Shown here: positions 17,951 to 27,998 of the stretch, piece after piece
Layout of the letters: every line of letters starts with the position of its first letter
Position numbering within the stretch: position 1 is the stretch's first letter
Assembly: GCA_016871155.1 (NCBI GenBank)
Contig: VFZO01000002.1
Span: forward strand, 1 to 64,000
Source: Acidobacteriota bacterium
GTDB lineage: Bacteria; Acidobacteriota; Terriglobia; Bryobacterales; Bryobacteraceae
Reading direction: 5' to 3'
Length of the DNA stretch: 64,000 bases
Notes under the pieces: model-generated
Database searches by the model: none
What the model was told of the DNA's origin: nothing
What the model saw: only the letters and a program-made list of their open reading frames with translations
Translations under genes and position numbers: made by a program

Positions 17951-18769
17951 CTATGTAAAGTAGAAACGCCCGTCAGCGATGATCTCGGCGGGACCCTGCA
18001 TCCGGACATCGGAGTCGTCCGCCGGCCAGCGGAACGCCAGGGGTCCGGCGGGAGTATGGACGGTGACCTCGCGCCCGGTGAAGCCGCGCAGGATCGCGCT
18101 GACGGCGGCACCCGTGGAACCGGTCCCCGAGCTTTGCGTCTCACCGGCGCCGCGTTCGAAAAACCGGACATCGATATTCAGACCATCGATGGTGCGGATG
18201 AAAGAGACGTTGGTGCGGTTGGGAAACTTCGGGTGCCCCTCGATCGCCGCGCCGGCGGCGCGCCAATCGAAGTCGAAGTTCTCTACAAAGACGGCGCATT
18301 GGGGATTGCCAACCCAGAGCAGCGTGCAATCGAAGAGTTCGCCGGCGGCGGCTAGCGCATAACGGAGTTCGCCGGGCTTCACCTCCGGCCGGCCCATGTT
18401 CATTTCGAATTCGAAGCGATGCCCGGCGCGCCGCAGCAGTTGCAGATGCTTGATGCCGCCTCCGGTGCGGATGCGAATGGTTTCGCGGTCATAGCCGGCG
18501 GCGATGGCAAAGGCGGCCGCGCAGCGGGTGCCATTTCCGGACATCTCCACTTCGCCGCCGTCCGGATTGAACAGGCGGATATGCAGGTCGGCGTCTTCGG
18601 GGGGCTGGTCCAGGGGCGAAACCAGCAGCCAGCCGTCGGCGCCGGCGCCGGTGTGGCGATCGCAGATCGCGATCGCGGCATCGGCCAGGCCGGCAGCGGG
18701 CGCTTCATTGGCCCAGGTCAGCAAGAAATCATTGCGGGCTCCGTGAGCCTTCGTGAAGGGTATTTCCAT
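17951..18769 (-). CDS. dapF: Diaminopimelate epimerase-like protein with both active-site Cys replaced by Ser
   Basis: HTGAGADGWLLV, NPDGGEVEMSGNGTRC, GAGETQSSGTGSTGAA; fold matches DapF, active-site residues differ. Confidence 0.8.
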   Translation of the reverse strand: MEIPFTKAHGARNDFLLTWANEAPAAGLADAAIAICDRHTGAGADGWLLVSPLDQPPEDADLHIRLFNPDGGEVEMSGNGTRCAAAFAIAAGYDRETIRIRTGGGIKHLQLLRRAGHRFEFEMNMGRPEVKPGELRYALAAAGELFDCTLLWVGNPQCAVFVENFDFDWRAAGAAIEGHPKFPNRTNVSFIRTIDGLNIDVRFFERGAGETQSSGTGSTGAAVSAILRGFTGREVTVHTPAGPLAFRWPADDSDVRMQGPAEIIADGRFYFT

Positions 18770-20318
18770 GCGGTTCGCGGCGCCAGATTTCGATCGCGGG
18801 CGCGCCTTTCACCTCCACCATTTTCACACGCCGGTACTTGGGCAGCTTCGGAGCGTTGTGAGCCATCGCCGTGGACAATCGGTCACCGGCAATCGCCACC
18901 ACCCACTCCTGCCATAGAAACAGTTCGGGCCGTTTCTGTATCGCTTGAAAATAGAGGCCATCGCCGTCGTGGACGGATTGGCGAAGCGGAATTCCGGCCT
19001 GTTGGAGAATGCCCGTCTGGTCGCCGAAGTGCGCCACGATTCCGGTGCCCGGCATATATTGGTCCTTCAGGTATCCGGCCGCTTCGCGGGTCCAGGCGCG
19101 GCGAGAGTCCGAATTGACCTGTGACTCCTTCCACACCACCCAGCCGTCCTGTTTCGGGAAGAAGATCCAGGGACTGATCGATACGAGCGCCAGCACGGTG
19201 ACAACCGCGGCGCGATTTCCCAACGGCAGGATGGACGGCAGGGCCGCCGCCGCGAACGCGGCCAGCGGCAGCATCGCCATGCCGTAGCGCGTGTTGTAGT
19301 AGCTATTGGGATGGAGGTTCGGCACAAAGATCGTGGCCCCGCTGCCGTGCATGGACCATACGTAGAACACCGGCCCGAGAGCGAAGAACAGGACCGGCCA
19401 CCACGCCTTTTTCACCGCCACAGCCACCAGACCCAGCGCGCCGAGCAGAAGAATCGGCAGGCCGGCGAATAGACGCCCCGCCATGCCGTAGTACTTCGCC
19501 GCGACCAGAAAATCCCCGTCGCCGGGCGCGCGTTCCAAGCCGTTTTGAACGGCCTGTTCATAAATCCACTTGGCGGAGCCGACGCCGTGGTAGAAATCCA
19601 AGGGGTCGCCGTGAAAAATCCAGTTATGCGCGAGCCAATAGGCGGGTCCGATGAAGGCCAGCACACCAGCAACGAAGCCTGCGCGCCGGTCCCGCCAAAA
19701 CAAGTAGAGCGTTGCAAACGGGATCAGGAACCAGCCTTCGTAACGGGTCATCGTGCCGGCCAGCAGGCCCAGGCCGGTGATGGGGCCGCTGCCACGCACC
19801 GTCCCGAAAAGCGTTGCGGCGAGTGAACAGGCGAAGATGGCCTCCGTCATGGGAATCGATTGGAGGTACAACATGTTCGGATTCAGCGCGAACAGCAGCG
19901 CCGCGGCAAGACCGGCATAGGCGCATTGGTAGACATGCTTCGCCGCACCGTACAGCAGCAGCGCCGCGCCCAGCCAGCACAGAGCGTTCGGCAGGGAACC
20001 CGCCAAGCCGCTTTGCCACAGCGCGTCGATGGAGGCGAAGGGCAGCATCAGCAGATGCGGCAGCGGCAACCAAACGGTTCCGATCTGCTCATAGCCCGGG
20101 TTGCGGCCGTCGAAAATACGCCGCGCGATGTTCAGGTGCGCGGTCGCATCGCCGAACCAAAGCAGGTTGCCGGCGCGCCAGAAATAGAAGACGGAGAGCG
20201 CCGATAGCGCCGCCAGCGCGAGGGCCAGCCGCCAGGGCAGCCCTTCGCGCGGCGGCGATTTCCGCGACCCGCGCTTAGAAGTCCGTAAAGGTTTTGAACT
20301 CTTGGAAGCGGGCATCAA
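18729..20318 (-). CDS. Multi-pass membrane glycosyltransferase (GT39/ArnT-like)
   Basis: Hydrophobic 529 aa; FGDATAHLNIARRIFDGRNPGYEQIGTVWLPLPHLL; overlaps both neighbours. Confidence 0.75.
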   Translation of the reverse strand: MMPASKSSKPLRTSKRGSRKSPPREGLPWRLALALAALSALSVFYFWRAGNLLWFGDATAHLNIARRIFDGRNPGYEQIGTVWLPLPHLLMLPFASIDALWQSGLAGSLPNALCWLGAALLLYGAAKHVYQCAYAGLAAALLFALNPNMLYLQSIPMTEAIFACSLAATLFGTVRGSGPITGLGLLAGTMTRYEGWFLIPFATLYLFWRDRRAGFVAGVLAFIGPAYWLAHNWIFHGDPLDFYHGVGSAKWIYEQAVQNGLERAPGDGDFLVAAKYYGMAGRLFAGLPILLLGALGLVAVAVKKAWWPVLFFALGPVFYVWSMHGSGATIFVPNLHPNSYYNTRYGMAMLPLAAFAAAALPSILPLGNRAAVVTVLALVSISPWIFFPKQDGWVVWKESQVNSDSRRAWTREAAGYLKDQYMPGTGIVAHFGDQTGILQQAGIPLRQSVHDGDGLYFQAIQKRPELFLWQEWVVAIAGDRLSTAMAHNAPKLPKYRRVKMVEVKGAPAIEIWRREPHGNTLHEGSRSPQ

Positions 20319-21192
20319 TCTCTTCGCGGGTTAGCGTACGGAAGCGGTCGACGCCAAAGCGCTCACAACAAAAGCTCCCCATGACGGAGCCGAAAATCAC
20401 GGCGCGGGAGAGTTCGCGGCGATCGATGGTCCCGTCGGCTAAGTCGATGCCCTGCTGCGCCAAGTAGCCGGTGAAACCGCCGGCGAAGCAGTCGCCGGCG
20501 CCGGTTGGGTCGAAGACGGTTTCCAGCAGGTAGCCAGGCACGATGAAGTAGTCATCGCCGTGGAACAGGATCGCACCGTACTCGCCGCGCTTGATGACGA
20601 CGGTCCTGGGACCCATCGCCTGAATCGCGCGCGCGGCACGGCGCAGGTTCTTTTCGCCGGACAACATGCGGGCCTCGCCGTCGTTGATCAGGAGGAAATC
20701 CCAGCCCTGAAGTGTCTGCAACAGTTCGCCGCGGAAATGTTCAATCCACAGATTCATCGTGTCGCCGCCGGTGATGCGGGGCTTGGCCATCTGCCCGCGG
20801 ACGCTGCGCTGCAAGGCGGGCTGAATGTTGCCCAACAGCAGATAGGGCTCACTCTTATACGACGCGGGTAGCTTGGGATCGAAGTGTTCGAACACGTTCA
20901 AATCCGTGCGCAGCGTATCGCGGTCGTTCATATCCTGGGAGTAGACGCCTTGCCAGAAGAACGTCTTGCCGGCCGTGCGTTCCAGACCCTCCAGATCGAT
21001 GTTCCGGGATGCGAGCAGGTCGACATCTTCCTGCGCGAAGTCGTCTCCGACAACCGCGACGATGCGAACCTTCGTGAAATAGCTGGCCGCCAGGGCGATG
21101 TAGGTGCACGAACCGCCGAGCATTCGCTCGACTCTACCGTGCGGGGTTTCGACTCCGTCGTATGCGACCGAGCCAACAACAACAATGGACAT
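20275..21192 (-). CDS. PfkB-family carbohydrate/nucleoside kinase
   Basis: SVAYDGVETPHGRVERMLGGSCTYIALAAS, FDPTGAGDCFAGGF; start at MSIVVVGS. Confidence 0.88.
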   Translation of the reverse strand: MSIVVVGSVAYDGVETPHGRVERMLGGSCTYIALAASYFTKVRIVAVVGDDFAQEDVDLLASRNIDLEGLERTAGKTFFWQGVYSQDMNDRDTLRTDLNVFEHFDPKLPASYKSEPYLLLGNIQPALQRSVRGQMAKPRITGGDTMNLWIEHFRGELLQTLQGWDFLLINDGEARMLSGEKNLRRAARAIQAMGPRTVVIKRGEYGAILFHGDDYFIVPGYLLETVFDPTGAGDCFAGGFTGYLAQQGIDLADGTIDRRELSRAVIFGSVMGSFCCERFGVDRFRTLTREEIDARFQEFKTFTDF

Positions 21193-21209
21193 TGTTTTAT
21201 TGTAGGTCG

Positions 21210-22229
21210 ATGCGAGCGGCATTTTACGAAGGACACCGAAAAATCTCGGTGGGCCCGTGCCCGGACCGGCGACCGCAAGCCGGCCAGGTGCGGTTACGAG
21301 TCTCCCACTGCGGCATTTGCGGAACGGACCTCCACCTTTTTCACGGCAACATGGACCACCGCGTGACCTTTCCGCAGGTGATCGGCCATGAATCGAGCGC
21401 CGTGATCGAAGACCTCGGCGAAGGCGTCGCCTCCTGGAAATTGGGCGACCGGGTGACGGTGCGGCCGCTGGACCCGTGCGGCCAATGCCCGGCGTGCCGC
21501 CGCGGTTATGGGCACGTGTGTCAGAAGTTGAAATTCATCGGCATCGATGCACCGGGCGCCATGCAGGCGCTATGGACGGTGCCGGCCCACACTCTGCACC
21601 GGCTGCCGGACGCTCTCTCTCTCCAGGACGCCGCGTTGGTGGAGCCAATCGCCGTCGCCTGTCACGACGTGCGGCTGGGTGAGGTACAGCGCGGCGAGTT
21701 CGCCGTGGTTATTGGCGGCGGACCGATTGGCGCGCTGGTGGCGCTGGTGGCGCAACACAAAGGCGCGCGCGTGATCGTAACGGAGATCAATCCGTTTCGT
21801 ATCGCACTGCTCCGCAAGATAGGCCTGGAGGTATACGACCCGCGCGAGACCGACGTTGCGGCGATGGTGACGGCCGAGACCTCCGAGGCCGAGGCCGATG
21901 TGGTCTTCGAAGTCTCGAGCTCACCGCAAGGCGCGGAGCTGATGACGAAACTCCCCGGCGTTCGTGGACGAGTCGTGATGGTGGCCGTGTTTCCCAAGCC
22001 CGTTCCCGTGGATCTCCATAAGTTCTTTTGGCGGGAGATGCGGCTGATTGGCACGCGCGTCTATGAGCCGGTGGACTTCGACGAAGCTATCGATCTGCTG
22101 GCTACTACCAAGGTGCCGTTCCGCTCCCTCATCACCGATGTGTATTCGCTGGATGGATTGGAGAAGGGCCTGCTTCAAATGGAGCAGGGCGCCGACGTCA
22201 TGAAGATTCTGGTCGACTGCGCGGCCTAG
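21210..22229 (+). CDS. Zinc-binding medium-chain alcohol/sorbitol dehydrogenase
   Basis: HCGICGTDLHLFHG, GHE, CGQCPACRRGYGHVC, VIGGGPIGALVAL. Confidence 0.9.
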   Translation: MRAAFYEGHRKISVGPCPDRRPQAGQVRLRVSHCGICGTDLHLFHGNMDHRVTFPQVIGHESSAVIEDLGEGVASWKLGDRVTVRPLDPCGQCPACRRGYGHVCQKLKFIGIDAPGAMQALWTVPAHTLHRLPDALSLQDAALVEPIAVACHDVRLGEVQRGEFAVVIGGGPIGALVALVAQHKGARVIVTEINPFRIALLRKIGLEVYDPRETDVAAMVTAETSEAEADVVFEVSSSPQGAELMTKLPGVRGRVVMVAVFPKPVPVDLHKFFWREMRLIGTRVYEPVDFDEAIDLLATTKVPFRSLITDVYSLDGLEKGLLQMEQGADVMKILVDCAA

Positions 22230-22237
22230 GCAAAGCC

Positions 22238-23452
22238 ATGAGCCCGCCAATGAGAATGTCGTCCAGCCTTTCGATGCTTGCCGGTCTGGCGGTGGGAATG
22301 ATTCTCGGATTTCTGCTGCCCGAGTCCGCGGCCGTGCTCTCGCCGGCCGGGACCCTTTGGTTCAATGCGCTGCGCATGACGGTTATTCCGATTGTCGCGG
22401 CACAACTGATCGTGGGCGTCAACAACCGCTTGCCGGAACGCGAACTTGGCGCCCTGGGTGGAAAGGCGTTTGGTATTTTTATCGCGGGCCTGGTCTACTC
22501 GGCCGTTGCGTCCATGGCGTTGTCGACGTTCTTTTTGCAATGGGCGCCGGCGGGAGCTCCGGCCTCGGCGCAGGCGCCGGCCACGGTAGCGGCGTCTTTC
22601 GGCGATTGGTTTGCCGGCCTGTTGCCGCCAAACCTGTTTCAGGCGGCGGCGGAAGGGAAGTTGATCCAACTGATTCTCGCATCGATCGTCTTCGGACTCG
22701 CGCTGCGACAGCTTCCAGAGACACGCCGCCAAGCGGTGTTGGAAGTGGTGGAGGGATGCAATGAAGCGCTGCTGGTGGTGATTCGCTGGACGCTGCGCGT
22801 GGCGCCGCTAGGTATCGCCGGCATGGGCGCGGCGCTGGCCGTGAAGCTGGGCAAGGCGGCGGTCGGCGCGTTCGCTTTCTACATTGTCTTCTTCTCGGCG
22901 GTGATCGTATCGATCACAGTTGTCTGGTATCTGCTGCTGATTCCGCGGGGCGGCATTTGGAACTGGATGCGAGCCATTGTTCCGGCGCAGGCGCTGGCCT
23001 TTTCGTCGCTTTCGTCACTCGGGACTTTGCCGCTCATGATCGACATCGCGCGCGACCGCCTGCGGCTGCCGGAGCCCAACACGCGCTTCGTTCTGCCGCT
23101 CGCCGTTTCGCTATTCCGGTTCTGCACACCCGCGGGCCATATGGCGGGCGCGTTGTTCATCGCCCATCTCTACGGCATTCAGCTCACAGCCGCCAGCCTG
23201 GCGTGGATCATTCCCACATCGGTAATTCTCAGCTTCTCCGCTCCAGGCATTCCGTCAAGCGGGTTGCTTGTCGCCCTGCCCGTCTTTCAGCAGCTCGGCC
23301 TGCCCGCGGAAGGGGTGGGGCTGCTGTTGGCCGCCGACGCGATTCCCGACATGTTCAAGACGTCGAGCAATGTGACGGTACACCTGGCCGTCGCGACTCT
23401 AACATCTACTCGTCTCGCAGAATCTCGAGCGGCCGCTGATTCAGGATCTTAA
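22238..23452 (+). CDS. Dicarboxylate/amino acid:cation symporter (DAACS family)
   Basis: LRMTVIPIVAAQLIVGV..., hydrophobic, FSAPGIPSSGLLV, DAIPDMFKTSSNV. Confidence 0.88.
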   Translation: MSPPMRMSSSLSMLAGLAVGMILGFLLPESAAVLSPAGTLWFNALRMTVIPIVAAQLIVGVNNRLPERELGALGGKAFGIFIAGLVYSAVASMALSTFFLQWAPAGAPASAQAPATVAASFGDWFAGLLPPNLFQAAAEGKLIQLILASIVFGLALRQLPETRRQAVLEVVEGCNEALLVVIRWTLRVAPLGIAGMGAALAVKLGKAAVGAFAFYIVFFSAVIVSITVVWYLLLIPRGGIWNWMRAIVPAQALAFSSLSSLGTLPLMIDIARDRLRLPEPNTRFVLPLAVSLFRFCTPAGHMAGALFIAHLYGIQLTAASLAWIIPTSVILSFSAPGIPSSGLLVALPVFQQLGLPAEGVGLLLAADAIPDMFKTSSNVTVHLAVATLTSTRLAESRAAADSGS

Positions 23453-25979
23453 AGCTCGCCATCCAACCGGCCAGGATCGCCACCAGCGCACTTCCCGCAA
23501 CGGCGATGAAATTCGGCGCCCACTCGAAACGGAACTCGGCATCCAGAACACGAGCCAGCAAAACGTTGGTGAATGCCACGGCCAGTACGCTCCCCATGAT
23601 GCCCGCCACCAGCCCGAGCAGGAAGAACTCGACGGAGAAGATCGCGGCGATCTTCCGGCGCGTGGCGCCCAGCGTTTTGAGGATCACCACTTCGCGGACC
23701 CGCCGCATGCGGGAGCCGGCGATGGACGACGCCAGAATAATGACGCCGGCCAGAATGGCGAAGGCCGAGATGAACCGCACCACGATGGCCACCTGATCGA
23801 TCACCTCCTGCACGCGGTCCAGCACATCGGCCAGATTGATCACGGTGATCGCCGGGAACTTTTCAAAGGACGCTCTCTGCAGAACCGCGATGGAATCGTT
23901 CCTCACCCGCACAGCGCCAAAGTAGAGAACCGGAACGTTGTCCAGCGCTCCTGGGGAGAAAACAAACTCCGCGTTCGTTCCGGGCCGGACGCTCTCATTG
24001 CGATGCACGGCGGCGACGCGCGATACGATGCGGCGTCCACTCACGTCCCATGTCAAAACCGAGCCGGGTTTCACGTTCAACAGATTCGCGGCCTCGGCAA
24101 GCACGGAGACTTCGGGTTCTTTCGGTACCGCATCCTTCCACCATTTGCCCTGTACGATTTGCGACTGCGGCGGCATCTCCCGCGACCATGTGATGGTTCG
24201 CGAACGAAGGAAGCGCCGGGCCGGGCCCGTCATTGTCGACTCGTTCACCGCCCGCGTGTCGACATTCTTTAAGTGGCCGGCGGCCGTCGCGATTACCTCG
24301 GCCGGACCCTCGATCTCTTTCCGGTTCTTCAGGAACGCAGCGACTGTCTCGCGATCCGCGGCCGTGATGTTGATCAGGAAGACATTGGGCATGCCGGGCG
24401 GCGCGCTTGCCGCGATCTGCGACAGCAGCGAATGCTGCAGAAGATAGATAGTCAAGGTGAACATCACGCCCAGGCTGAACGCCACCAGGACCGCCTCCGC
24501 GCGGTTGCCGGGCCGATAGAGGTTGGCGAGGCCATGCCGGGCCAACGAAGAGAATCGCCGGACCGGCAGGCGTTTCAGCAGGCGCAACAGACTCCAGGAG
24601 AGTCCAGTGAGCAGGAGGAGTGCGCCTGTAAGTCCTCCCACAAACCAGCCGCCGATGCGGGCGGCCACCTGCACATTCGGGGCGTCGATGAGAAACGAAG
24701 CCATGCCCGCCACACCGATGCAAATCAGCAGGCCCGCGGCGATCGACGCCCGCCACTGCTTCCAGCGCGCGGGCAGCGAGGTGCGGACGCCTTCCATATC
24801 GCGCCGGAAAATCAGGATCGGCTTAATCTGCCGGATGGAGAGCAACGGCGGCAACACGAACAGCAACGTGGCGAGCAGTGAGAGGCCCAACCCCTCGGCC
24901 ACCGAGCTCCATTCAAAATCGATTACAGGCGCCACAGGAAAGAACCGCGCGATCAGAACGGGAAACGCCTTCTGAATCGCGTAGCCGATCCATAGCCCGG
25001 CCGCGGCGCCCGCTATCGCCAGCAACATCGCCTGAAGCATATAGATGCGCAGGATTTGCGACGAGCGGCTGCCCAGCGCCTTCATCACGGCGATGGAATC
25101 CAGCTTCTGCTGCAGGTGCGACTGCATGGCCATGGCCACGCCGAGGGATCCAACAACCAAAGCGATAAGGCTGACCAGGCTGAGGAAGTTCGTCGCATTG
25201 TTGAGGCCGCGCGTGATCAGCGGATGGGTCTCTCGGAAGTCGGCGACAACGCCATCGGGGAACGCCTTCACAAGCTCTGTTCGCGCCTCGCGGATCATCG
25301 CCTCCGCCTTCTCTGGCGGAAACTTGAAGAGAAACCGTTGCGCGGACCGGCTGCCGGGTTGCAGCAGGCCGGCCTTCTCCAGATTGGTCCGCGTAATCAT
25401 CACGCGCGGGCCCACGTTGACCGAGCCCGACATGCGGTCCGGCTCATAGGTCAAAATGCCGCGGATGAAAAACTCCTCGTTGCCCAGGCGGGCTTTGCCG
25501 CCCTTCTTCAAGCCGGTCCGAACAAGCAGGTCGTCGGAGACAGCGATGGACGGTCCTTCGAGCAGTTGGGCCAGCGGGACATCGCCGAGGGTCTTAATTT
25601 CGCCGTGAAACGGGTACTTGGCGGGGTCGACGGCTTTCACCGCCACCAGAAGCGGTGCCGGCATTGTGGGCGCATTGAGCATCGACACGGTCTCGGTTAC
25701 CCAGGTCCGGTCTATGCCTCTCGCGGCGAACTTGGCGAACAGCGCGTCCTGCTCCGTGGTTGGCAGCTCAAATACGCGGACCGTCATATCGGCGGCCATC
25801 AACGTCCTGGCGTCCTTCAGGAGCATCGTGCGGAACGATCGCGAAAAGCCGCGCACGCCGGTCAGCGAGCCGACCCCAACCGCGACGGCGAGAATTACGA
25901 AAAGGAACTTTGCCGTGGACGCGCGCGACTCCCGCCACGCAATGCGCAGGGCCGTGCGAAGCGGAAAATTACTGTTCAT
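23406..25979 (-). CDS. ABC transporter permease, YbbP/FtsX-like
   Basis: 857 aa; two FtsX-like regions; paired with downstream ATPase. Confidence 0.9.
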   Translation of the reverse strand: MNSNFPLRTALRIAWRESRASTAKFLFVILAVAVGVGSLTGVRGFSRSFRTMLLKDARTLMAADMTVRVFELPTTEQDALFAKFAARGIDRTWVTETVSMLNAPTMPAPLLVAVKAVDPAKYPFHGEIKTLGDVPLAQLLEGPSIAVSDDLLVRTGLKKGGKARLGNEEFFIRGILTYEPDRMSGSVNVGPRVMITRTNLEKAGLLQPGSRSAQRFLFKFPPEKAEAMIREARTELVKAFPDGVVADFRETHPLITRGLNNATNFLSLVSLIALVVGSLGVAMAMQSHLQQKLDSIAVMKALGSRSSQILRIYMLQAMLLAIAGAAAGLWIGYAIQKAFPVLIARFFPVAPVIDFEWSSVAEGLGLSLLATLLFVLPPLLSIRQIKPILIFRRDMEGVRTSLPARWKQWRASIAAGLLICIGVAGMASFLIDAPNVQVAARIGGWFVGGLTGALLLLTGLSWSLLRLLKRLPVRRFSSLARHGLANLYRPGNRAEAVLVAFSLGVMFTLTIYLLQHSLLSQIAASAPPGMPNVFLINITAADRETVAAFLKNRKEIEGPAEVIATAAGHLKNVDTRAVNESTMTGPARRFLRSRTITWSREMPPQSQIVQGKWWKDAVPKEPEVSVLAEAANLLNVKPGSVLTWDVSGRRIVSRVAAVHRNESVRPGTNAEFVFSPGALDNVPVLYFGAVRVRNDSIAVLQRASFEKFPAITVINLADVLDRVQEVIDQVAIVVRFISAFAILAGVIILASSIAGSRMRRVREVVILKTLGATRRKIAAIFSVEFFLLGLVAGIMGSVLAVAFTNVLLARVLDAEFRFEWAPNFIAVAGSALVAILAGWMASFKILNQRPLEILRDE

Positions 25980-26664
25980 CGCTGACGATCTCTCCGTCGC
26001 GCATCTGAATTCGCCGGCTGGCCCGGCCGGCCAGCGCCGGGTCGTGCGTCACCAGCACCAGCGTGGTTCCTTCGTTGCGGTTCATGGTCAGCATCAGGTC
26101 CAGCACGTGAGCGCCGTTGGTGGTGTCCAGATTGCCTGTTGGCTCATCGGCCATCAGGATGGGTGGACGCAGCATAAAGGCGCGGGCCAGGGCCACTCGT
26201 TGCTGCTCGCCTCCCGAGAGCTGCACGGGGTAGTGATCGCGGCGGTCGTCCAGGCCGACGGTTTCCAGGAGCTGTTTCGCCCGCGATGGGGAGTCGCCAT
26301 TCGCACCGGCGAGTTCCGCGGGCAGCAGGACGTTTTCTTCGGCGGTGAGCGTGGGAATGAGCTGATAAGACTGGAAGACGAAACCCAACTTGCGCGCACG
26401 CAGGACGGCCAGCTGGTCTTCGTTGAGGCCGGTGATCTCTTCGCCGTCCAACTGGATGGAACCGCGCGTTACGGCGTCCAGACCGGCCAGCAGGCCCAGC
26501 AGGGTGCTCTTGCCGCTGCCGGATGCGCCCATGATGGCCAGGAACTGGCCCTGCGGCACGTCGAACGAGATGCCGCGCAAAATATCCACCGTGTGCGTGG
26601 AGGTGGCGATGGACTTGTACAAGTCGCGGACGCGGATCGCCGGTTGGGAATTCGTGGAAGCCAT
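25969..26664 (-). CDS. ABC transporter ATP-binding protein, YbbA-like
   Basis: [18 protein letters not shown] Walker [28 protein letters not shown]. Confidence 0.95.
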   Translation of the reverse strand: MASTNSQPAIRVRDLYKSIATSTHTVDILRGISFDVPQGQFLAIMGASGSGKSTLLGLLAGLDAVTRGSIQLDGEEITGLNEDQLAVLRARKLGFVFQSYQLIPTLTAEENVLLPAELAGANGDSPSRAKQLLETVGLDDRRDHYPVQLSGGEQQRVALARAFMLRPPILMADEPTGNLDTTNGAHVLDLMLTMNRNEGTTLVLVTHDPALAGRASRRIQMRDGEIVSDEQ

Positions 26665-26682
26665 GGGTAGGATGGAAGGTGC

Positions 26683-27351
26683 GTGACGAGAGTACTTCTT
26701 CTTAGTTTGATGCTTCTTGCGGCCGGTTGCGGTACGAAGAGTCCGGACCCTCCGTCAATTTCCGCGCCCCCGCCCGCCGAGCGGGTGGAGAAACCGGATG
26801 GCCGTCCCGTCATTCTGGCCTTTGGCGACAGCCTGTCGGCCGGTTTCGGCGTCGACGCGGGCTTGTCGTATCCCGATTTTCTTCAAAAGGAGCTCGACGC
26901 GAAAGGGTATTCCTACCGCGTGGTGAACCAGGGATTGAGCGGCGACACCACAAGCGGCGGCCTGGCCCGCATTTCGCAGGGCCTGGAAATGAAGCCGTAT
27001 TTGGTGGTGCTGGAACTGGGAGGGAACGACGGGCTGCGCGGACTGCCCTTGCGTGTGACGCGGGAGAATCTCGACAAGATGACGGTTGAATTCCAAAAGG
27101 CCGGCGCGCTGGTGGTGCTGGCCGGGTTGACACTGCCGCGAAACTACGGTCCGGACTACATCCGCGAGTTCGAACAGATCTATCCGGAAATTGAAAAGAA
27201 ATATAAGGCGAGGCGGATCCGGTTCCTGTTGGAGGGTGTGGCGATGCAGCCCGGCCTGATGCAGCGCGACGAGATCCACCCGAACGCCGAAGGGAACAAA
27301 CTGGTGGCGCGCAACGTAATGCAAGTCATTGAGCCGCTGCTCAAGAAGTAG
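26683..27351 (+). CDS. Arylesterase/SGNH hydrolase (TesA-like lipoprotein)
   Basis: Lipobox LLAAGC; AFGDSLSAGFG, LGGNDGLRG, DEIHPNAEGN; GTG start. Confidence 0.92.
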   Translation: MTRVLLLSLMLLAAGCGTKSPDPPSISAPPPAERVEKPDGRPVILAFGDSLSAGFGVDAGLSYPDFLQKELDAKGYSYRVVNQGLSGDTTSGGLARISQGLEMKPYLVVLELGGNDGLRGLPLRVTRENLDKMTVEFQKAGALVVLAGLTLPRNYGPDYIREFEQIYPEIEKKYKARRIRFLLEGVAMQPGLMQRDEIHPNAEGNKLVARNVMQVIEPLLKK

Positions 27352-27366
27352 TTTCCAAGGAGAGCC

Positions 27367-27684
27367 ATGTTACTGAGTACGACAGGTACAATCGAAGGCC
27401 GGCAGATCGAGTATTTGGGATTGGTCACCGGAGAAGCGATCCTGGGCGCGAACATTTTCAAAGATTTTTTCGCCGGCATCCGAGACATCGTGGGCGGCCG
27501 GTCGGCGGCCTATGAAGGCGAGCTGCGCAAGGCGAAGGAGATCGCGCTGGCGGAGATGCGGGAGCAAGCGGTCCGGTTGGGCGCCAACGCAGTGATCGGC
27601 ATCGACCTGGATTACGAGACGATTTCGGTAGGCGGCGAGATGCTGATGGTTTCGGCGTCGGGAACGGCGGTCGTGGTTCGTTAG
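27367..27684 (+). CDS. YbjQ/UPF0145 family protein
   Basis: [46 protein letters not shown]. Confidence 0.92.
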   Translation: MLLSTTGTIEGRQIEYLGLVTGEAILGANIFKDFFAGIRDIVGGRSAAYEGELRKAKEIALAEMREQAVRLGANAVIGIDLDYETISVGGEMLMVSASGTAVVVR

Positions 27685-27728
27685 GACGATTTGTTGCGAA
27701 ACCCCGCGAGCGCTTGGTAACATACTAG

Positions 27729-27805
<77 letters not shown>

Positions 27806-27998
27806 ATTCAAGAAGTGGTTTGGTTTCTGTAGATTCAACCAGGTGGGCCGATTGTAGACAGTTTCGGCTTCCTTATTGACACGAGGCGGAGGTCCAGCAA
27901 GGGAGGTTTCTCGTGCTGAGAGCTTCGGGATGTTTGCGTTGATGGGGATTTGGAGTAGACTACGCTTACGGTATTGAAGGGCGCTCCGTAGACACCGA

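Noticed and set aside
16823-18355. 510-aa plus-strand ORF
   Set aside because: Antisense to the serine hydrolase and dapF genes, which have clear motifs.
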